Below are positions 44,483 through 54,118 of a stretch of DNA of 64,000 nt, in pieces. The notes beneath the pieces are model-generated. The model worked only from the letters and a program-made list of their open reading frames with translations, ran no database searches and was not told the origin of the DNA. This stretch comes from CAZIUL01 sp964542475 (lineage in GTDB: Bacteria; Planctomycetota; B15-G4; CAYZWU01), in the NCBI GenBank assembly GCA_964542475.1, contig CAZIUL010000013.1:1-64000 (forward strand), read 5' to 3'. How positions within the stretch are numbered: position 1 is the stretch's first letter; the number at the start of each line of letters is the position of its first letter. A program made the translations under genes and the position numbers.

Positions 44483-45676
44483 CTAACTTCCTGTCCGGTT
44501 TCTCAGCTCTTCCAGAAGGCGCCAGCAGTACCACTGCATGCGCGGAATGTGAAAGGGGCCTTTCCAGAGGTTCCCCTTCAGGGGTACGGAGATTCTGCCG
44601 TCGCGGTGTAGATACCCGAACCATTCGCCGAATTCAGGATCGGGAAAATGCCGGCAGCTCCAGTCATGGATCTGAGCATGCCACTGGGCGTACTTTTCGT
44701 CACCCGTCAGTGCAAAGGCCAGGAGCGTGGCGATGATTGCTTCCGCTTGAGGCCACCAGAATTTCATGTCCTGCCAGTATTCCTGCACGGGCAGGCTTTT
44801 GACATCCCGGAAATAGAAGATCCCGCCGTGTTCATCGTCCCAGCCGCGCCGCCACATCCAATCGAGGATCGTAGTGCCGATACGGACGAGCCGCTCGTCG
44901 CCTCCCCGGTGTCCGGCCTCGTGCAGTATGAACCAGGCGACCTCGATGGCATGCCCCGGATTGAGGATCCGGCCGTCGAAGTGATCGAGGAACTCGCCGC
45001 TGGGGCCCACGGTTTCCAGGATCGCTTCCATGTCGGGTTTCATGAAATCCTTTTCGATTTCATCGATGGCACGATCGATGAACCTGTCGTAGCCGGGATC
45101 TTCCAGATTTTCGCGCAGGGTCTGCGCCGTGGAGAGCAGGACCAGGGGTATGGCAAGTCCCTTCATGGGTCGGGTCTGGGGATCTACCTTGGGTTCCAAC
45201 AGGCCCGGCGTGTCTATATGTAGCATCATCAGCGCGAAAAGTTCTTTGGACTGTTCCCGGGCGCGTTCATCACCGGCTGCCCGTGCGTAAGCACAGAACG
45301 CTGCCGCTGCAAAGGATTCGGTGAAGATGTAGCGCCGTTTTCTCAACGGTCTCCCCTCCCGGGTCACAAGGAAATACATACGGCCGTCCTCGTCGAATCC
45401 GTGGTTGCGCATGAATTCGATGCCTTTTCCCGCCAGGTCCAGCCATTCATCCCGTTTTTCCACGGTGTTGTAGAGCGTGGAAAGCAACCAGGTGAATCGG
45501 CCTTGCTGCCACAGTCCTTTGTCCGTATCGAGTACGGTGCCGTCCCGATCGAGGCAGGTCATGAATCCGCCGTGTTTATGATCCACGCTGTGGCGGACCC
45601 AGAAAGGCACGGTGTCGTTTAGCAAGCCATCACGATAGACCGTGATCAGTTCACTCATTCGCTCCTTGGTCATCAT
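44483..45676 (-). CDS. N-acylglucosamine 2-epimerase (AGE family)
   Basis: The 397-residue protein is an alpha/alpha six-barrel epimerase. It has RPMKGLAIPLV, NPGHAIEVAWFI with a catalytic His, FWWPQAEAI and a C-terminal LWKGPFHIPRM with the second conserved His. AGE-type enzymes interconvert N-acetylmannosamine and N-acetylglucosamine; some relatives act on mannose or cellobiose. Placement downstream of a sialic acid lyase and transporter supports the N-acetylmannosamine reading: it would turn the lyase product into N-acetylglucosamine. It is the last gene of the operon, 65 bp after the lyase stop. Confidence 0.85.
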   Translation of the reverse strand: MMTKERMSELITVYRDGLLNDTVPFWVRHSVDHKHGGFMTCLDRDGTVLDTDKGLWQQGRFTWLLSTLYNTVEKRDEWLDLAGKGIEFMRNHGFDEDGRMYFLVTREGRPLRKRRYIFTESFAAAAFCAYARAAGDERAREQSKELFALMMLHIDTPGLLEPKVDPQTRPMKGLAIPLVLLSTAQTLRENLEDPGYDRFIDRAIDEIEKDFMKPDMEAILETVGPSGEFLDHFDGRILNPGHAIEVAWFILHEAGHRGGDERLVRIGTTILDWMWRRGWDDEHGGIFYFRDVKSLPVQEYWQDMKFWWPQAEAIIATLLAFALTGDEKYAQWHAQIHDWSCRHFPDPEFGEWFGYLHRDGRISVPLKGNLWKGPFHIPRMQWYCWRLLEELRNRTGS

Positions 45677-45741
45677 TATTTCATACCTCGTTCAAGGATC
45701 CACGATACTGGACTATACACTACCGGTTGGACTGCCGGCCT

Positions 45742-46656
45742 TCAGGACCGTGTCCATTCAAAGAATCCGATCGAATCCAGGTCCCGCCGCAGCTGCCGGA
45801 TCCGGTCCTCTGAAAGCGGTTTCAGCGGAGGCCGCACCGGGCCGCAGTCCACACCGATCATGGCCATCACCGCCTTGGCCGCCGCGGAATAGCCGTATCC
45901 CTTCAAAACCTTGATCATTCGGGCGGACCGGTACTGTTCCTTCCTCGCCGTATCGAGGTCGCCTGCGTTGTGGGCCGAGATGATCCGCTGGTACAGGGGA
46001 GCGGCGAAGCTGTACGAACTGCCCACCGCACCACGAGCGCCAAGGGCCAGCCCGGCCAGGAGTGCTTCGTCGCAGCCGAAGAGGATGTCGTATGCTCCAT
46101 CCAAGAGCTGTACGCATTCCAGAAACTGGGCCAGGTCATCGTTGGTGTACTTGATGCCTGCCAGGTTGGGCAGGCGCACACGTCCCTGGGAAAGAAAATC
46201 CGGCATCGACAGGTTGACCCCGGTCAGCGCCGGGATGTCGTAGTAGTAGAAGGGCATTGAGGGCACAACCGTGGCGATCCCTTCCAGAAAGGAGATGAGT
46301 TCCGTAAGATCCCGCGGTTTGAAAAAGCATGGCGCCATGGCGGCAATGCCCCATGCGCCGCATTGCCCGGCATGATCGGCCAGGGCCCGGGCCGCAGGCA
46401 GGCTGTTGTGGCCCACATGGACCAGTACCTTCATCTCCGAACCCCTGGCAACATCGATCCAGCGGCCGGTGACCGCCATCCGTTCTTCCACGGTCAGGGA
46501 CAAGCCCTCTCCCGTGGTTCCCGCCACAAAAACGCCGCTTACCCCGCTTTTCACCAGGTGGGTGAACTGTTGCTCCACCTGCTCGATCCAAATCGAGCCG
46601 TCTTCGTGCATTGGAGTGTGAACAGCTGCGATCAAACCTGTCAGTCTTCTCTTCAT
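45742..46656 (-). CDS. nanA: N-acetylneuraminate lyase (DHDPS family)
   Basis: The enzyme cleaves sialic acid into N-acetylmannosamine and pyruvate. The 304-residue TIM barrel shows GTTGEGLSLTVEER, the Schiff-base partner Tyr in FYYYDIPALTG and the Lys in LAGIKYTNDD. GEGLSL after the GTTG loop favours the lyase over dihydrodipicolinate synthase, which usually has GE(S/A). Its start overlaps the stop of the mutarotase-symporter gene (ATGA), so they are coupled. Position between transporter and AGE epimerase supports a sialic acid role. Confidence 0.88.
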   Translation of the reverse strand: MKRRLTGLIAAVHTPMHEDGSIWIEQVEQQFTHLVKSGVSGVFVAGTTGEGLSLTVEERMAVTGRWIDVARGSEMKVLVHVGHNSLPAARALADHAGQCGAWGIAAMAPCFFKPRDLTELISFLEGIATVVPSMPFYYYDIPALTGVNLSMPDFLSQGRVRLPNLAGIKYTNDDLAQFLECVQLLDGAYDILFGCDEALLAGLALGARGAVGSSYSFAAPLYQRIISAHNAGDLDTARKEQYRSARMIKVLKGYGYSAAAKAVMAMIGVDCGPVRPPLKPLSEDRIRQLRRDLDSIGFFEWTRS

Positions 46657-49253
46657 GATTCGATTCCTCTGTTTCTCGTGGCAAAGGTCAAACCCGTGAG
46701 ATCTTTACTAGGACCCGGAATTACGATGCTGGTCAAGTAACCCACGATCACGCACGCTGCGATTCCAATGACCGCATAGAGGTAGAAGTTCATGTTCGTA
46801 AAACGGGTGATGTAAAAGAGCAGGGCCGTGCTGGCGACGGCGCCGGTGAGCGCACCCGCGGCATTAGCCCTTTGCGTGAAGACAGCCAGGATGAAGACGC
46901 CTGCCAGTCCGCTCGAAAGCAGTCCCAGCAACCCCTGGAAGAAGAGGAAGAGCGATTTGATGTCAAAGCGCGCCAGGGCTGATGCCGCTGTCACGGTGAG
47001 CACACCCAGGGCGATGATGATCCACCGCGCCAGTCTCAAGCAGGCCCGGTCCGTGGCGTCCTTCTTGAACCTTTGATAGAAGTCGGTGGTAAGGACGGTG
47101 GCAATGCTGTGCATGCTGCTGTCCAGGCTGGACATGGAGGCTGCGAAGATCCCGGCGATGATCAGCCCCGAGATGCCGGGCGGAAGCTTTCGCGCGATGA
47201 AAAGGGGAAAGACCTGGTCGTTCTGCATGCCCAAGGTCAGCAGGTCGGGATGGTTTTTGAAGAAGATGTAGAGGCAGGTGCCCATTGCAAAGAAGATGAA
47301 TCCTGTCGGGATCGAGATGATGCCGTTGAGCCAGATGCTCCGCGCCGAGGATCGCTCGTCCTTGGTGGTCATGTAGCGCTGCACCACGGCCTGGTCCGTG
47401 GTATAGGGCCCGAACTGCAGTGCAAAGGAACCCAGTACCAGGGACCACGTCGCCAGATCTGTAAAGCTCATCGATCCCGTCAAGAGGGTGAGCTTCCCCT
47501 CGGCCATGGCGGTGGTAAAGATTGCACCCGGTCCCCCCTCCGAAAAGATTACGAGCAAAAGCCCCATGAGAAAACCGCCCAGGAGCACCACGACCTGGAT
47601 CACGTCGGTCCAGATCACCGCTTCCATACCGCCCAGCACCGTGTATACAGTAGCCAGGATACCCATGATCACAATACAGAGGTAGATATCCATGCCGGTG
47701 ATGGCGGTCAAGGCCAATGCCGGGAGGTAGACAACGATCGCCATTCTGCCCAGCTGGAACACGATGAAGGAGGCGCTGCCGAATAATCGAACAGCAACGT
47801 TGAAACGCTTTTCCAGGTATTCATAGGCTGTTGTAAGGTTCAGGCGGCGGAAGAAAGGCAGGTAGAAAAAGACCACCACCGGCGCCATCAGGAAGATCGT
47901 GAAGTACCCGGGGTAGATGAGCCAGTTTGTCGCGTAGGCGACAGCCGGTGTCGCCACGAAGGTGATGGCGCTTAGCTGGGTGGCATAGATGCTGAGGCCC
48001 GCCGCCCACCAAGGGATGCGCTTTCCGGCAAGAAAAAACTCGTGGGTGCTCTTTTCCCTGCGCGAAAAAAACCATCCCATGGCCACGAGCAGCACGAGAT
48101 AGAGGATCAAGATCGTGTAGTTGGTCCAGCCGAAACTGAATCGGGCAGCGACCGGTTCGGCGCGCTGGACCATTGGCGTGCGCACTCCCGGCCGGATCTC
48201 GCCGCTGGGGATCACCATGGCGCCTTTCCACCAGCAGGCAGTTGTGGTGACCACGCTTTGCGGCATGTCGCCGGTTTTCACCCAGGTGTCGGTGATGGTG
48301 TGATAGGCCAGGATGTCCCTTGGAAATTCAGGGCGTTGATCGATCGGTTCATGGATGTGCACACCCGTGGATCCGCTGAAGATCAAAACATGGGACTGCC
48401 CCATGGATAAGGCGCATCCCGCGGCCGTGGGATGGGGGAGGGGTGCGATCCGCTTCCAGGCCTTTTCGCCCGATGTTACGGCAGGATCAAACCGGTAGGC
48501 ATCGCTCAAGTACTGCCGCTCGATCTTTCCCCCGGCGGTCTTTGTGGGCCGTTCTCCGCTGAGGAGATAGAGATATTGAGAGCCGTTACCACCGCTTTGA
48601 ACCGCGGTCACGGCCTTGATCCGAGCAGGTCCCGGCCAAGGTTCCATCGGGATCCAGGTGCGCCGATCCTCGGATTGGGCCAGGTCGAGCGCCCAGAAGG
48701 TCTTTTCGAGATCCGCGGGATCCGAGGACCTTTGGCCCGCGGCAACGTAGAGGATGTCGCCGATCCTCCCGGCCGCGAGAAAGGAGGACGGTGCAGGCAA
48801 AGGGGTTAGCGGTTCTTGACTTAACCTTTTCTCGTCGCTATCCCAATTAAGCAGCGAAACAGTCGAATAGGCTTTCTCAGCATCACATCCTCCGATTAGA
48901 ACGATTCCCTGGTCCGTGGAGATCGAAGCGCCGTAAGCCAGGGCACGCTCCAGCTTGTACCCGGTCCGCCACGTGTCGGCGTCTTTCTCAAGCACAAAAA
49001 CATCGTCATGCCAGATCTTGGCGCCTCCTTCCCACGGGGGTGCGGAGGGAAAGTTGGCTCCCCCGGCCACGATCAGCGCTTCGTTGTGCACGCCGACGAA
49101 GGGGCCTCCCAAGCCGCATGTTCCGGGCAGTTCCGGAAGCGCGGACCAGGACAGGGCCGGCCTCTCCTCTTCCTGTCCGGTTGAAAGCGGAGCCAGGATG
49201 AGAAAGAAGAAACAGAACCACGCCATGGTTTTGATAAACGGTCTTTCAATCAT
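46653..49253 (-). CDS. Sialic acid mutarotase (kelch) fused to a sodium:solute symporter
   Basis: The start at 49253 opens a signal peptide (KTMAWFCFFFLILAP) and excludes a featureless 95-residue upstream extension. The 866-residue product has a six-bladed kelch domain at about 30-365 with the NanM/YjhT-type hallmarks ANFPSAPPWEGGAKIWHDDV, VLIGGCD and ILYVAAGQ, then an SSS-family transporter (about 375-866, roughly 13 helices, with FFLAGKRIPWWAAGLSIYAT and GGMEAVIWTDVIQ). NanM-type enzymes speed alpha/beta conversion of sialic acid outside the cell, which would feed the attached transporter. Fusion couples both steps. It heads the sialic acid operon. The kelch domain should face outward. Confidence 0.88.
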   Translation of the reverse strand: MIERPFIKTMAWFCFFFLILAPLSTGQEEERPALSWSALPELPGTCGLGGPFVGVHNEALIVAGGANFPSAPPWEGGAKIWHDDVFVLEKDADTWRTGYKLERALAYGASISTDQGIVLIGGCDAEKAYSTVSLLNWDSDEKRLSQEPLTPLPAPSSFLAAGRIGDILYVAAGQRSSDPADLEKTFWALDLAQSEDRRTWIPMEPWPGPARIKAVTAVQSGGNGSQYLYLLSGERPTKTAGGKIERQYLSDAYRFDPAVTSGEKAWKRIAPLPHPTAAGCALSMGQSHVLIFSGSTGVHIHEPIDQRPEFPRDILAYHTITDTWVKTGDMPQSVVTTTACWWKGAMVIPSGEIRPGVRTPMVQRAEPVAARFSFGWTNYTILILYLVLLVAMGWFFSRREKSTHEFFLAGKRIPWWAAGLSIYATQLSAITFVATPAVAYATNWLIYPGYFTIFLMAPVVVFFYLPFFRRLNLTTAYEYLEKRFNVAVRLFGSASFIVFQLGRMAIVVYLPALALTAITGMDIYLCIVIMGILATVYTVLGGMEAVIWTDVIQVVVLLGGFLMGLLLVIFSEGGPGAIFTTAMAEGKLTLLTGSMSFTDLATWSLVLGSFALQFGPYTTDQAVVQRYMTTKDERSSARSIWLNGIISIPTGFIFFAMGTCLYIFFKNHPDLLTLGMQNDQVFPLFIARKLPPGISGLIIAGIFAASMSSLDSSMHSIATVLTTDFYQRFKKDATDRACLRLARWIIIALGVLTVTAASALARFDIKSLFLFFQGLLGLLSSGLAGVFILAVFTQRANAAGALTGAVASTALLFYITRFTNMNFYLYAVIGIAACVIVGYLTSIVIPGPSKDLTGLTFATRNRGIES

Positions 49254-49307
49254 TAAAAATCTTCCGGGCCTGTTCGAGGATCCAGGTATAGTGGCCGAGC
49301 TGCCTGA

Positions 49308-49348
49308 CGGCACCTCGCGACGAAGAGTATGAAATAAGGGGATTAGAG
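49308..49348 (+). repeat. Dispersed intergenic repeat, copy 5
   Basis: It contains CACCTCGCGACGAAGAGTAT then GAAATAAGGGGATTAGAG. The tail matches copy 3 (AAATAAGCGGATTAGAG) and the CCTCGCGACGA block matches copy 6 and copy 7. It lies between the kinase stop and the mutarotase-symporter gene. Confidence 0.8.
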
Positions 49349-49351
49349 TTT

Positions 49352-52114
49352 TCAATCTTTCAACAGCTTCTGATATTTTTCTATTTCGCTCTGTCTGTTT
49401 GTAACGCTGTAGAGAGTAATAAGATCGCTGATCGCCGCTTTCGTCCGCGGGTGATTCAGACCAAATGTTTTCTTCGAAGTATTGAAAACCCTGGCCAGGA
49501 GGGATTCGGATTTTTCGTATTGTTCGCGCTGCAAACAAAGGCGGCCCAACCGACTCAGTGTTGAGATTGTTTCTGGATGTTCTGTCCCAAGAACTTTTTC
49601 CTGAGCTTCCAAGACCTTCTGATAAAGAGCCTCCGACCGCCCATACTTTCCCTGCAACTGATTGTTTATTGCAACGTTTGATAAAGTATTCAAATAGTCG
49701 GGATGATCCTCCGGCAACGTGCGCTCATAAACCTCCAGGTTTTTTTCGAATAGGGTATTGGATGCCGTCAACTCGCCTTTTTCCATGAGGATAGTTGCGA
49801 GATTTGACCTCGCAATCTGTGAATCAGGGTGATCAGGCGGGAGAGTGCGTTCAAACGCATCCAGCGCAACTTGTGACAGGTCTTGAGCTTTATCAAGGTC
49901 CCCCAGAGATCTCAAAGAAATCGAGAGTGCCGACCGTGCTCCCTGCAGGCCCGGATGGTCGGCAGGCAATGCCTTCTCATATACCTGCAAAACCTCCTCC
50001 TGCAAAGTTTTTGCTCTTTCGTTCTTGTCGAGCGAATTCAAGATATATGACAGTTTCAACTTTGACGTTTGAAGATCAAGGCTATCCGGAGCCAATGTTT
50101 GTTCTTGAATCCTGACAGCTTCTTCCATCAAAATTCGCGCGTTATCATAGTCACCCATGTGATACAAAGTAGATGCAAGATCTAATTGAGATTCAGTCAG
50201 CATGGGATTATCCGGGGACAGTGTCCTTGTTCGTATTTCCAGGACCTTTTCCTGCAATGCGCGCGCTTCTGATAAACCTCCCAGAGACTGCAGGGTGATG
50301 GCCAGGTTTGATCTGGCTTCTTGAACTTCAGGGTGGTCAGGGGAATGGAGTTTTTCTATCTTACTGAGATAGTTTTCCTGCAATGCGAGTGCTCCATGCA
50401 GATCGCCGAGTTTCCCCAAGACTGCGGCCAGGTTGGTTTTGACCGGATCCAAATCGAGTTCGCCCTCGACTTCGCCCTTGAAGCCTGCTTGTTCTGATTC
50501 GGTCAGGATTTTCTCGTACAGTTTTCTGGAGTAAGGTAGATCTCCCAACTGGTACAGAAGGTTTGCCGCGTGGATTATCAGTTTTTGCTGCTCGATGGAA
50601 TTTTTATCGAAAGGAGCACTTAGAAACGAATCAGCAGCTTCTTTCGTTAGTTGTCGCGCTGGCTCGAGATCGTCACCTGTCATCGCTTCAACGGCTTTTT
50701 GCAGCAAATCGCGCTGGGAGCTGATACCTTTTTCCTGAGATTTGGGGAATCCCTCATCCGCGGAGTTGTAGCCGGATCCGATCAGGTTATTATCCCCTTC
50801 CGCGGAGGTATAGCCGGATCCGACCAGGTTATAATCCCCTGCCGCGAAGTCATAATCTATTTCGATGTCGCGTCCCTTCAGCTCCTGTTGAATCTGTTTC
50901 AACAACCGATCCTTGATCGCTTTTTCCTCTTCGAGATTCAACTTGGATCTATAAAGATCGGAAATAATAACAGATAACGAAACCATGATGATCACGGCTA
51001 TGGTTGCCAGCGTAACTCTTGTCGGGTGTCTTCGAACTGTTCTGATAAGACGTTGGTGTATCCCTATCGGCTTGGCTGAAACGGCCTTACCCGCCAGGAA
51101 TCGGTTGAGGTCGTCCGCAAGCTGAGTCATGGTCTGGTAGCGATGATCCGGATTCTTTTCTATCGCCTTGATACAGATCGCAGACAGGTCTCGTGGAATT
51201 GTCGCCTTGAACTTGCGGGGATCGATCGCTTCGATGAGGATTATTTTTTTCAGCACTTCATGCGAGGTCTCTCCCTCGAACGGCCGTTTCAGGGTTAGCA
51301 TCTCGTAAAACGTCACACCCAGAGAGTATATATCTGTTCTATGGTCGATGGGGATTCTTCGACTCATCGCCTGTTCCGGCGACATGTAGTACGGCGTCCC
51401 GGCAAAGTCCCCTGTTCGCGACAAGACCAGCGCATCTTCCACCTTGGCCAGCCCGAAATCTGTCACCTTGGGAGTTCCGTCACTTGTGAGCAGGATGTTT
51501 GATGGCTTGATATCCCGATGAGTGACACCGGCGTCATGCGCGTGCTGCAGAGCGTCGGCTATCTCAACGTTGAGCTTTGCTACTTCTCGAAAATATCCAG
51601 CCGGTTGTTTGCCGCTTTTCCGTATCTCATCCAGCTTGTCGGCAATGGTATTTCCGCTCTCAATAAGCTCCTGCGCAATGTAATGGACTCCTTCGTGCTC
51701 GCCAACCGCGTGGATGGAGACAATTCCCGGATGACTTTGCCTTCCACCGGCCTCAGCCTCACGGCGAAACTTGAGTACGGCTTCATCGGAAAAGCTGAGA
51801 TGAGATGGGAGAATTTTAAGAGCAACTTTGCGCTTCAGCGAAACCTGCTCCGCCTCATACACCGTGCCCATGCCGCCCTTGCCGATCTCCTTGATAATGC
51901 GGAAGTCGCCGATGATGTGGGGTGGTTTCCCGGATTCCGGCCCGAGGTCAGCTAATTGGGTCTTTTCAGCCCTGTGCCTGTCGAGCAGTTTCCGGAGATT
52001 TCCCTCCAGCTCCGGGAACTTGCGGAGGTATTCCTCGAAGTCCACCCCTTCCCCCGATTCCCGGCGGCTGAGGTACTCCCGGAACAGCTCTTCGGATCTT
52101 TCTTTTTTGCCCAT
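49352..52114 (-). CDS. Membrane Ser/Thr protein kinase with TPR sensor region
   Basis: The 920-residue protein has a Hanks-type kinase domain at about 70-345 with GKGGMGTVYEA, VALKILP (Lys), HRDIKPSNILL and DFGLAK, APE-like SPEQ, all intact. A single transmembrane helix lies at about 372-392, followed by a short Gly/Asn/Tyr-rich repeat region (about 418-452) and a long stretch of TPRs (about 560-905) of the 42-residue kinesin-light-chain type with DHPD/DHPE spacing. This planctomycete-style architecture usually senses proteins or stress and phosphorylates regulators. The stop lies about 100 bp upstream of the sialic acid operon, separated by repeat copy 5. Confidence 0.9.
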   Translation of the reverse strand: MGKKERSEELFREYLSRRESGEGVDFEEYLRKFPELEGNLRKLLDRHRAEKTQLADLGPESGKPPHIIGDFRIIKEIGKGGMGTVYEAEQVSLKRKVALKILPSHLSFSDEAVLKFRREAEAGGRQSHPGIVSIHAVGEHEGVHYIAQELIESGNTIADKLDEIRKSGKQPAGYFREVAKLNVEIADALQHAHDAGVTHRDIKPSNILLTSDGTPKVTDFGLAKVEDALVLSRTGDFAGTPYYMSPEQAMSRRIPIDHRTDIYSLGVTFYEMLTLKRPFEGETSHEVLKKIILIEAIDPRKFKATIPRDLSAICIKAIEKNPDHRYQTMTQLADDLNRFLAGKAVSAKPIGIHQRLIRTVRRHPTRVTLATIAVIIMVSLSVIISDLYRSKLNLEEEKAIKDRLLKQIQQELKGRDIEIDYDFAAGDYNLVGSGYTSAEGDNNLIGSGYNSADEGFPKSQEKGISSQRDLLQKAVEAMTGDDLEPARQLTKEAADSFLSAPFDKNSIEQQKLIIHAANLLYQLGDLPYSRKLYEKILTESEQAGFKGEVEGELDLDPVKTNLAAVLGKLGDLHGALALQENYLSKIEKLHSPDHPEVQEARSNLAITLQSLGGLSEARALQEKVLEIRTRTLSPDNPMLTESQLDLASTLYHMGDYDNARILMEEAVRIQEQTLAPDSLDLQTSKLKLSYILNSLDKNERAKTLQEEVLQVYEKALPADHPGLQGARSALSISLRSLGDLDKAQDLSQVALDAFERTLPPDHPDSQIARSNLATILMEKGELTASNTLFEKNLEVYERTLPEDHPDYLNTLSNVAINNQLQGKYGRSEALYQKVLEAQEKVLGTEHPETISTLSRLGRLCLQREQYEKSESLLARVFNTSKKTFGLNHPRTKAAISDLITLYSVTNRQSEIEKYQKLLKD
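50759..50860 (-). repeat. In-frame tandem repeat within the kinase gene
   Basis: Roughly 48-bp units encode GDYNLVGSGYTSAEG, GDNNLIGSGYNSADEG and a partial leading FAAGDYNLVG. The DNA repeats (GTAGCCGGATCCGATCAGGTT, less one base, and GTATAGCCGGATCCGACCAG) are still close to identical, so the duplication seems recent or is kept by slippage. Confidence 0.6.
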
Positions 52115-52361
52115 GGTTTCCGGTTCTCATAATGTGGGTGCGCTCGGCTGGGATTATACTGAATAGTGGAGGGAAAACCATGATTGGTTTTAGTGTACCA
52201 AATATCGATCATCAACCGGGTTGGCCGCCTATGCCCGGGGCTAGCACCTCGCAATCGTCAATCTCTCTTCCTGCCTGATTTCGTCGGAAAAACCCGCAAC
52301 CGAAATGCGGTATGACCCATCCAAAGGGTTGTGTTGTAAGAATAGTTATAAGGAGTAAACC

Positions 52362-52802
52362 ATGGATGTTATCGGCTTCACGCTCCTGGTCCTGGGTCTC
52401 GTTGCCTTGGGCATTTGGAGCAAACACCTTCGCGGAAGGAAACAGATTCAGATCCGGCAGATCATTCACGACGAGAGAATGAGGGCCATGGAAAAGGACA
52501 TTTCCTTCTCGGATCTCAACCACGAGAGCATGGCGAGAGAACTCGCACAGATGAATGAGGAGTCAGGAAACATGGAATCCAACACCAAAAGAAGTATTTT
52601 GTGGATCCGGCTTTACGCCCTGTGTATAGGTATCCTTTTGCTCTTCGGCGGTACCGGCATCGTGGCCGGTTTTCGTCTTGTGGAGGATGAAGAGTGCCGT
52701 GCTTTCTGGGCCACCGGTTTCATTCCGATCCTCATGGGTCTCGGATTTCTCATTTTCTACGGGCTGTCCCGTGGATACGAAAGAAAGAGAACTGATGCAT
52801 GA
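52362..52802 (+). CDS. Small membrane protein, likely accessory to the ECF system
   Basis: An AAGGAG site is nine bases before the ATG. The 146-residue protein has an N-terminal transmembrane helix, a charged helical middle (about 22-72) and two further hydrophobic segments (about 80-100 and 112-133), ending in a basic tail. No family is certain; the layout resembles small proteins next to sigma/anti-sigma pairs. It precedes the ECF sigma gene by 40 bp on the same strand. Confidence 0.55.
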   Translation: MDVIGFTLLVLGLVALGIWSKHLRGRKQIQIRQIIHDERMRAMEKDISFSDLNHESMARELAQMNEESGNMESNTKRSILWIRLYALCIGILLLFGGTGIVAGFRLVEDEECRAFWATGFIPILMGLGFLIFYGLSRGYERKRTDA

Positions 52803-52842
52803 GAAAAACAGGTACCATCCGTTGTGAGATAACTTGGCGTAG

Positions 52843-53475
52843 ATGAACACCGCAACCTGGACTTTGGCTGATTGGACCATCTCGGCACGTGCACCGGAAC
52901 GCGCGAGGGCAAAGGACGATCGTTCTCTGGTCGAGGGGATTCTAGCCCGGGACGAGGAGGAATGCTTCGATCGGCTGGTGGAGATTTACAAGGACAGGAT
53001 CTTTCACCTGGCCGTCTCTGTCATGGGGCCGGGGTGTGCTGCCGAGGCAGAGGACGTTACCCAGGAAGTTTTCATCCAAGTCTATCGTAAGCTCTCCACC
53101 TTCCGCCATGAAAGCGGATTTTCCACCTGGCTCTACCGCATCACCTACAACCGGGCCCTCGAACGCAGGCGAAAAGCCAGGTTTCGTCTTCCCCATCAGG
53201 GGGAAGAAGTGCTTTCCAGCATGGTCGCTTCTGCAGATGGAGCTGATCCCGTTCGCATCGCCATGAAACGCCAGCGCAAGCGGATCATACTCGAAACCCT
53301 GGATGGATTGGACGAGCCTTACCGGACCGTGATCCACCTTTACTACTGGATAAACCGCTCGGTAGCCGAAATTGCCGAGCAACTGGGAACGAGGCCGGGT
53401 ACGGTCAAGTCATACCTGTACCGAGGGCGGGAGCGACTGGCAGCAGTCCTGAGAAAGGAGCAGGAGGATGGATAG
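52843..53475 (+). CDS. ECF RNA polymerase sigma factor
   Basis: The 210-residue protein has sigma region 2 (about 45-110: LYKD-like ...EAEDVTQEVFIQVYRKL and WLYRITYN) and region 4 (about 140-200: YRTVIHLYYWINRSVAEIAE and GTRPGTVKSYLYRGRERL). Region 2 and 4 without region 3 define ECF sigma factors. The start at 52843 lacks a clear ribosome site. It overlaps the next gene, a zinc-finger anti-sigma factor, by eight bases, so both are made together and the sigma is probably held inactive at the membrane. Confidence 0.92.
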   Translation: MNTATWTLADWTISARAPERARAKDDRSLVEGILARDEEECFDRLVEIYKDRIFHLAVSVMGPGCAAEAEDVTQEVFIQVYRKLSTFRHESGFSTWLYRITYNRALERRRKARFRLPHQGEEVLSSMVASADGADPVRIAMKRQRKRIILETLDGLDEPYRTVIHLYYWINRSVAEIAEQLGTRPGTVKSYLYRGRERLAAVLRKEQEDG

Positions 53476-53935
53476 GGCATGTTCCGAGTTCGAGCGTCAC
53501 CATCAGAGGTCCCATACCCGGTTCTTCGCAAGGGAGCGCCGCGCCTGGGAGGAGCACCTCTCGCATTGCCCTGCCTGCCGCGGGCAAAGGGCCGCAGAGG
53601 AGGCGCTGGATAACCTCTTCTCGGAGGTCGCACCCCCCGGACTCTCCAGCCGGTTCAAGAAAAACCTGCGACACCGGATCGCGGCGGAACCTGGGGCGCA
53701 GAACCGCTGGTCGCTCCTCGTCATGCGGGGTTACTGGCTCACCGCCTCCCTCACCAGCGCGGTCATACTTCTCAACATGGAAGGCAGCTACGCACGAATG
53801 GGATTCGCGGTAATGATGTTCCTCCTGCTATGCTTTTTGGGCCCGATCCTTCTCCTGGGCCGAAGGCTGCGCTTCGGACTCTTCGACCTGATCCTCAGCA
53901 CCATGGACTCCCTGGACAAGCCCGCTGATGCGTAA
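53468..53935 (+). CDS. Zinc-finger (HC2-type) membrane anti-sigma factor
   Basis: The 155-residue protein has the anti-sigma HxxxCxxC motif in EEHLSHCPACRGQ (about 28-40), a helical region that should clasp the sigma factor, and two transmembrane helices at about 90-130. It overlaps the sigma gene by eight bases, the usual pairing. It binds and inhibits the ECF sigma until a signal is sensed. Confidence 0.85.
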   Translation: MDRACSEFERHHQRSHTRFFARERRAWEEHLSHCPACRGQRAAEEALDNLFSEVAPPGLSSRFKKNLRHRIAAEPGAQNRWSLLVMRGYWLTASLTSAVILLNMEGSYARMGFAVMMFLLLCFLGPILLLGRRLRFGLFDLILSTMDSLDKPADA

Positions 53936-54010
53936 CGAAGGAAGGTGTCCCAACTCTACAATCAATATCCGGCCTCCATCATCACGATACAGGTCGAGGA
54001 TCGTCCTCTG

Positions 54011-54118
54011 GCATGCAACGCAGCCACAGTGCAGGTTACGGTGCCGCAGCAGAAGATGATGAAATATGCGGGCAAATCCACTGCGGCGCCTCGCGACGAA
54101 AAGTATGAAATGTGCGGG
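54011..54118 (+). repeat. Dispersed intergenic repeat, copy 6, with an appended half copy
   Basis: The first unit matches copy 3 (CGCAGCCACAGTGCAGGTTA, then CGGTGCCGCAGCAGAAGATG). A second, shorter unit (CCTCGCGACGAAAAGTATGA, then AATGTGCGGG) follows at about 54089 and matches copies 5 and 7. It lies between converging genes. Confidence 0.8.
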
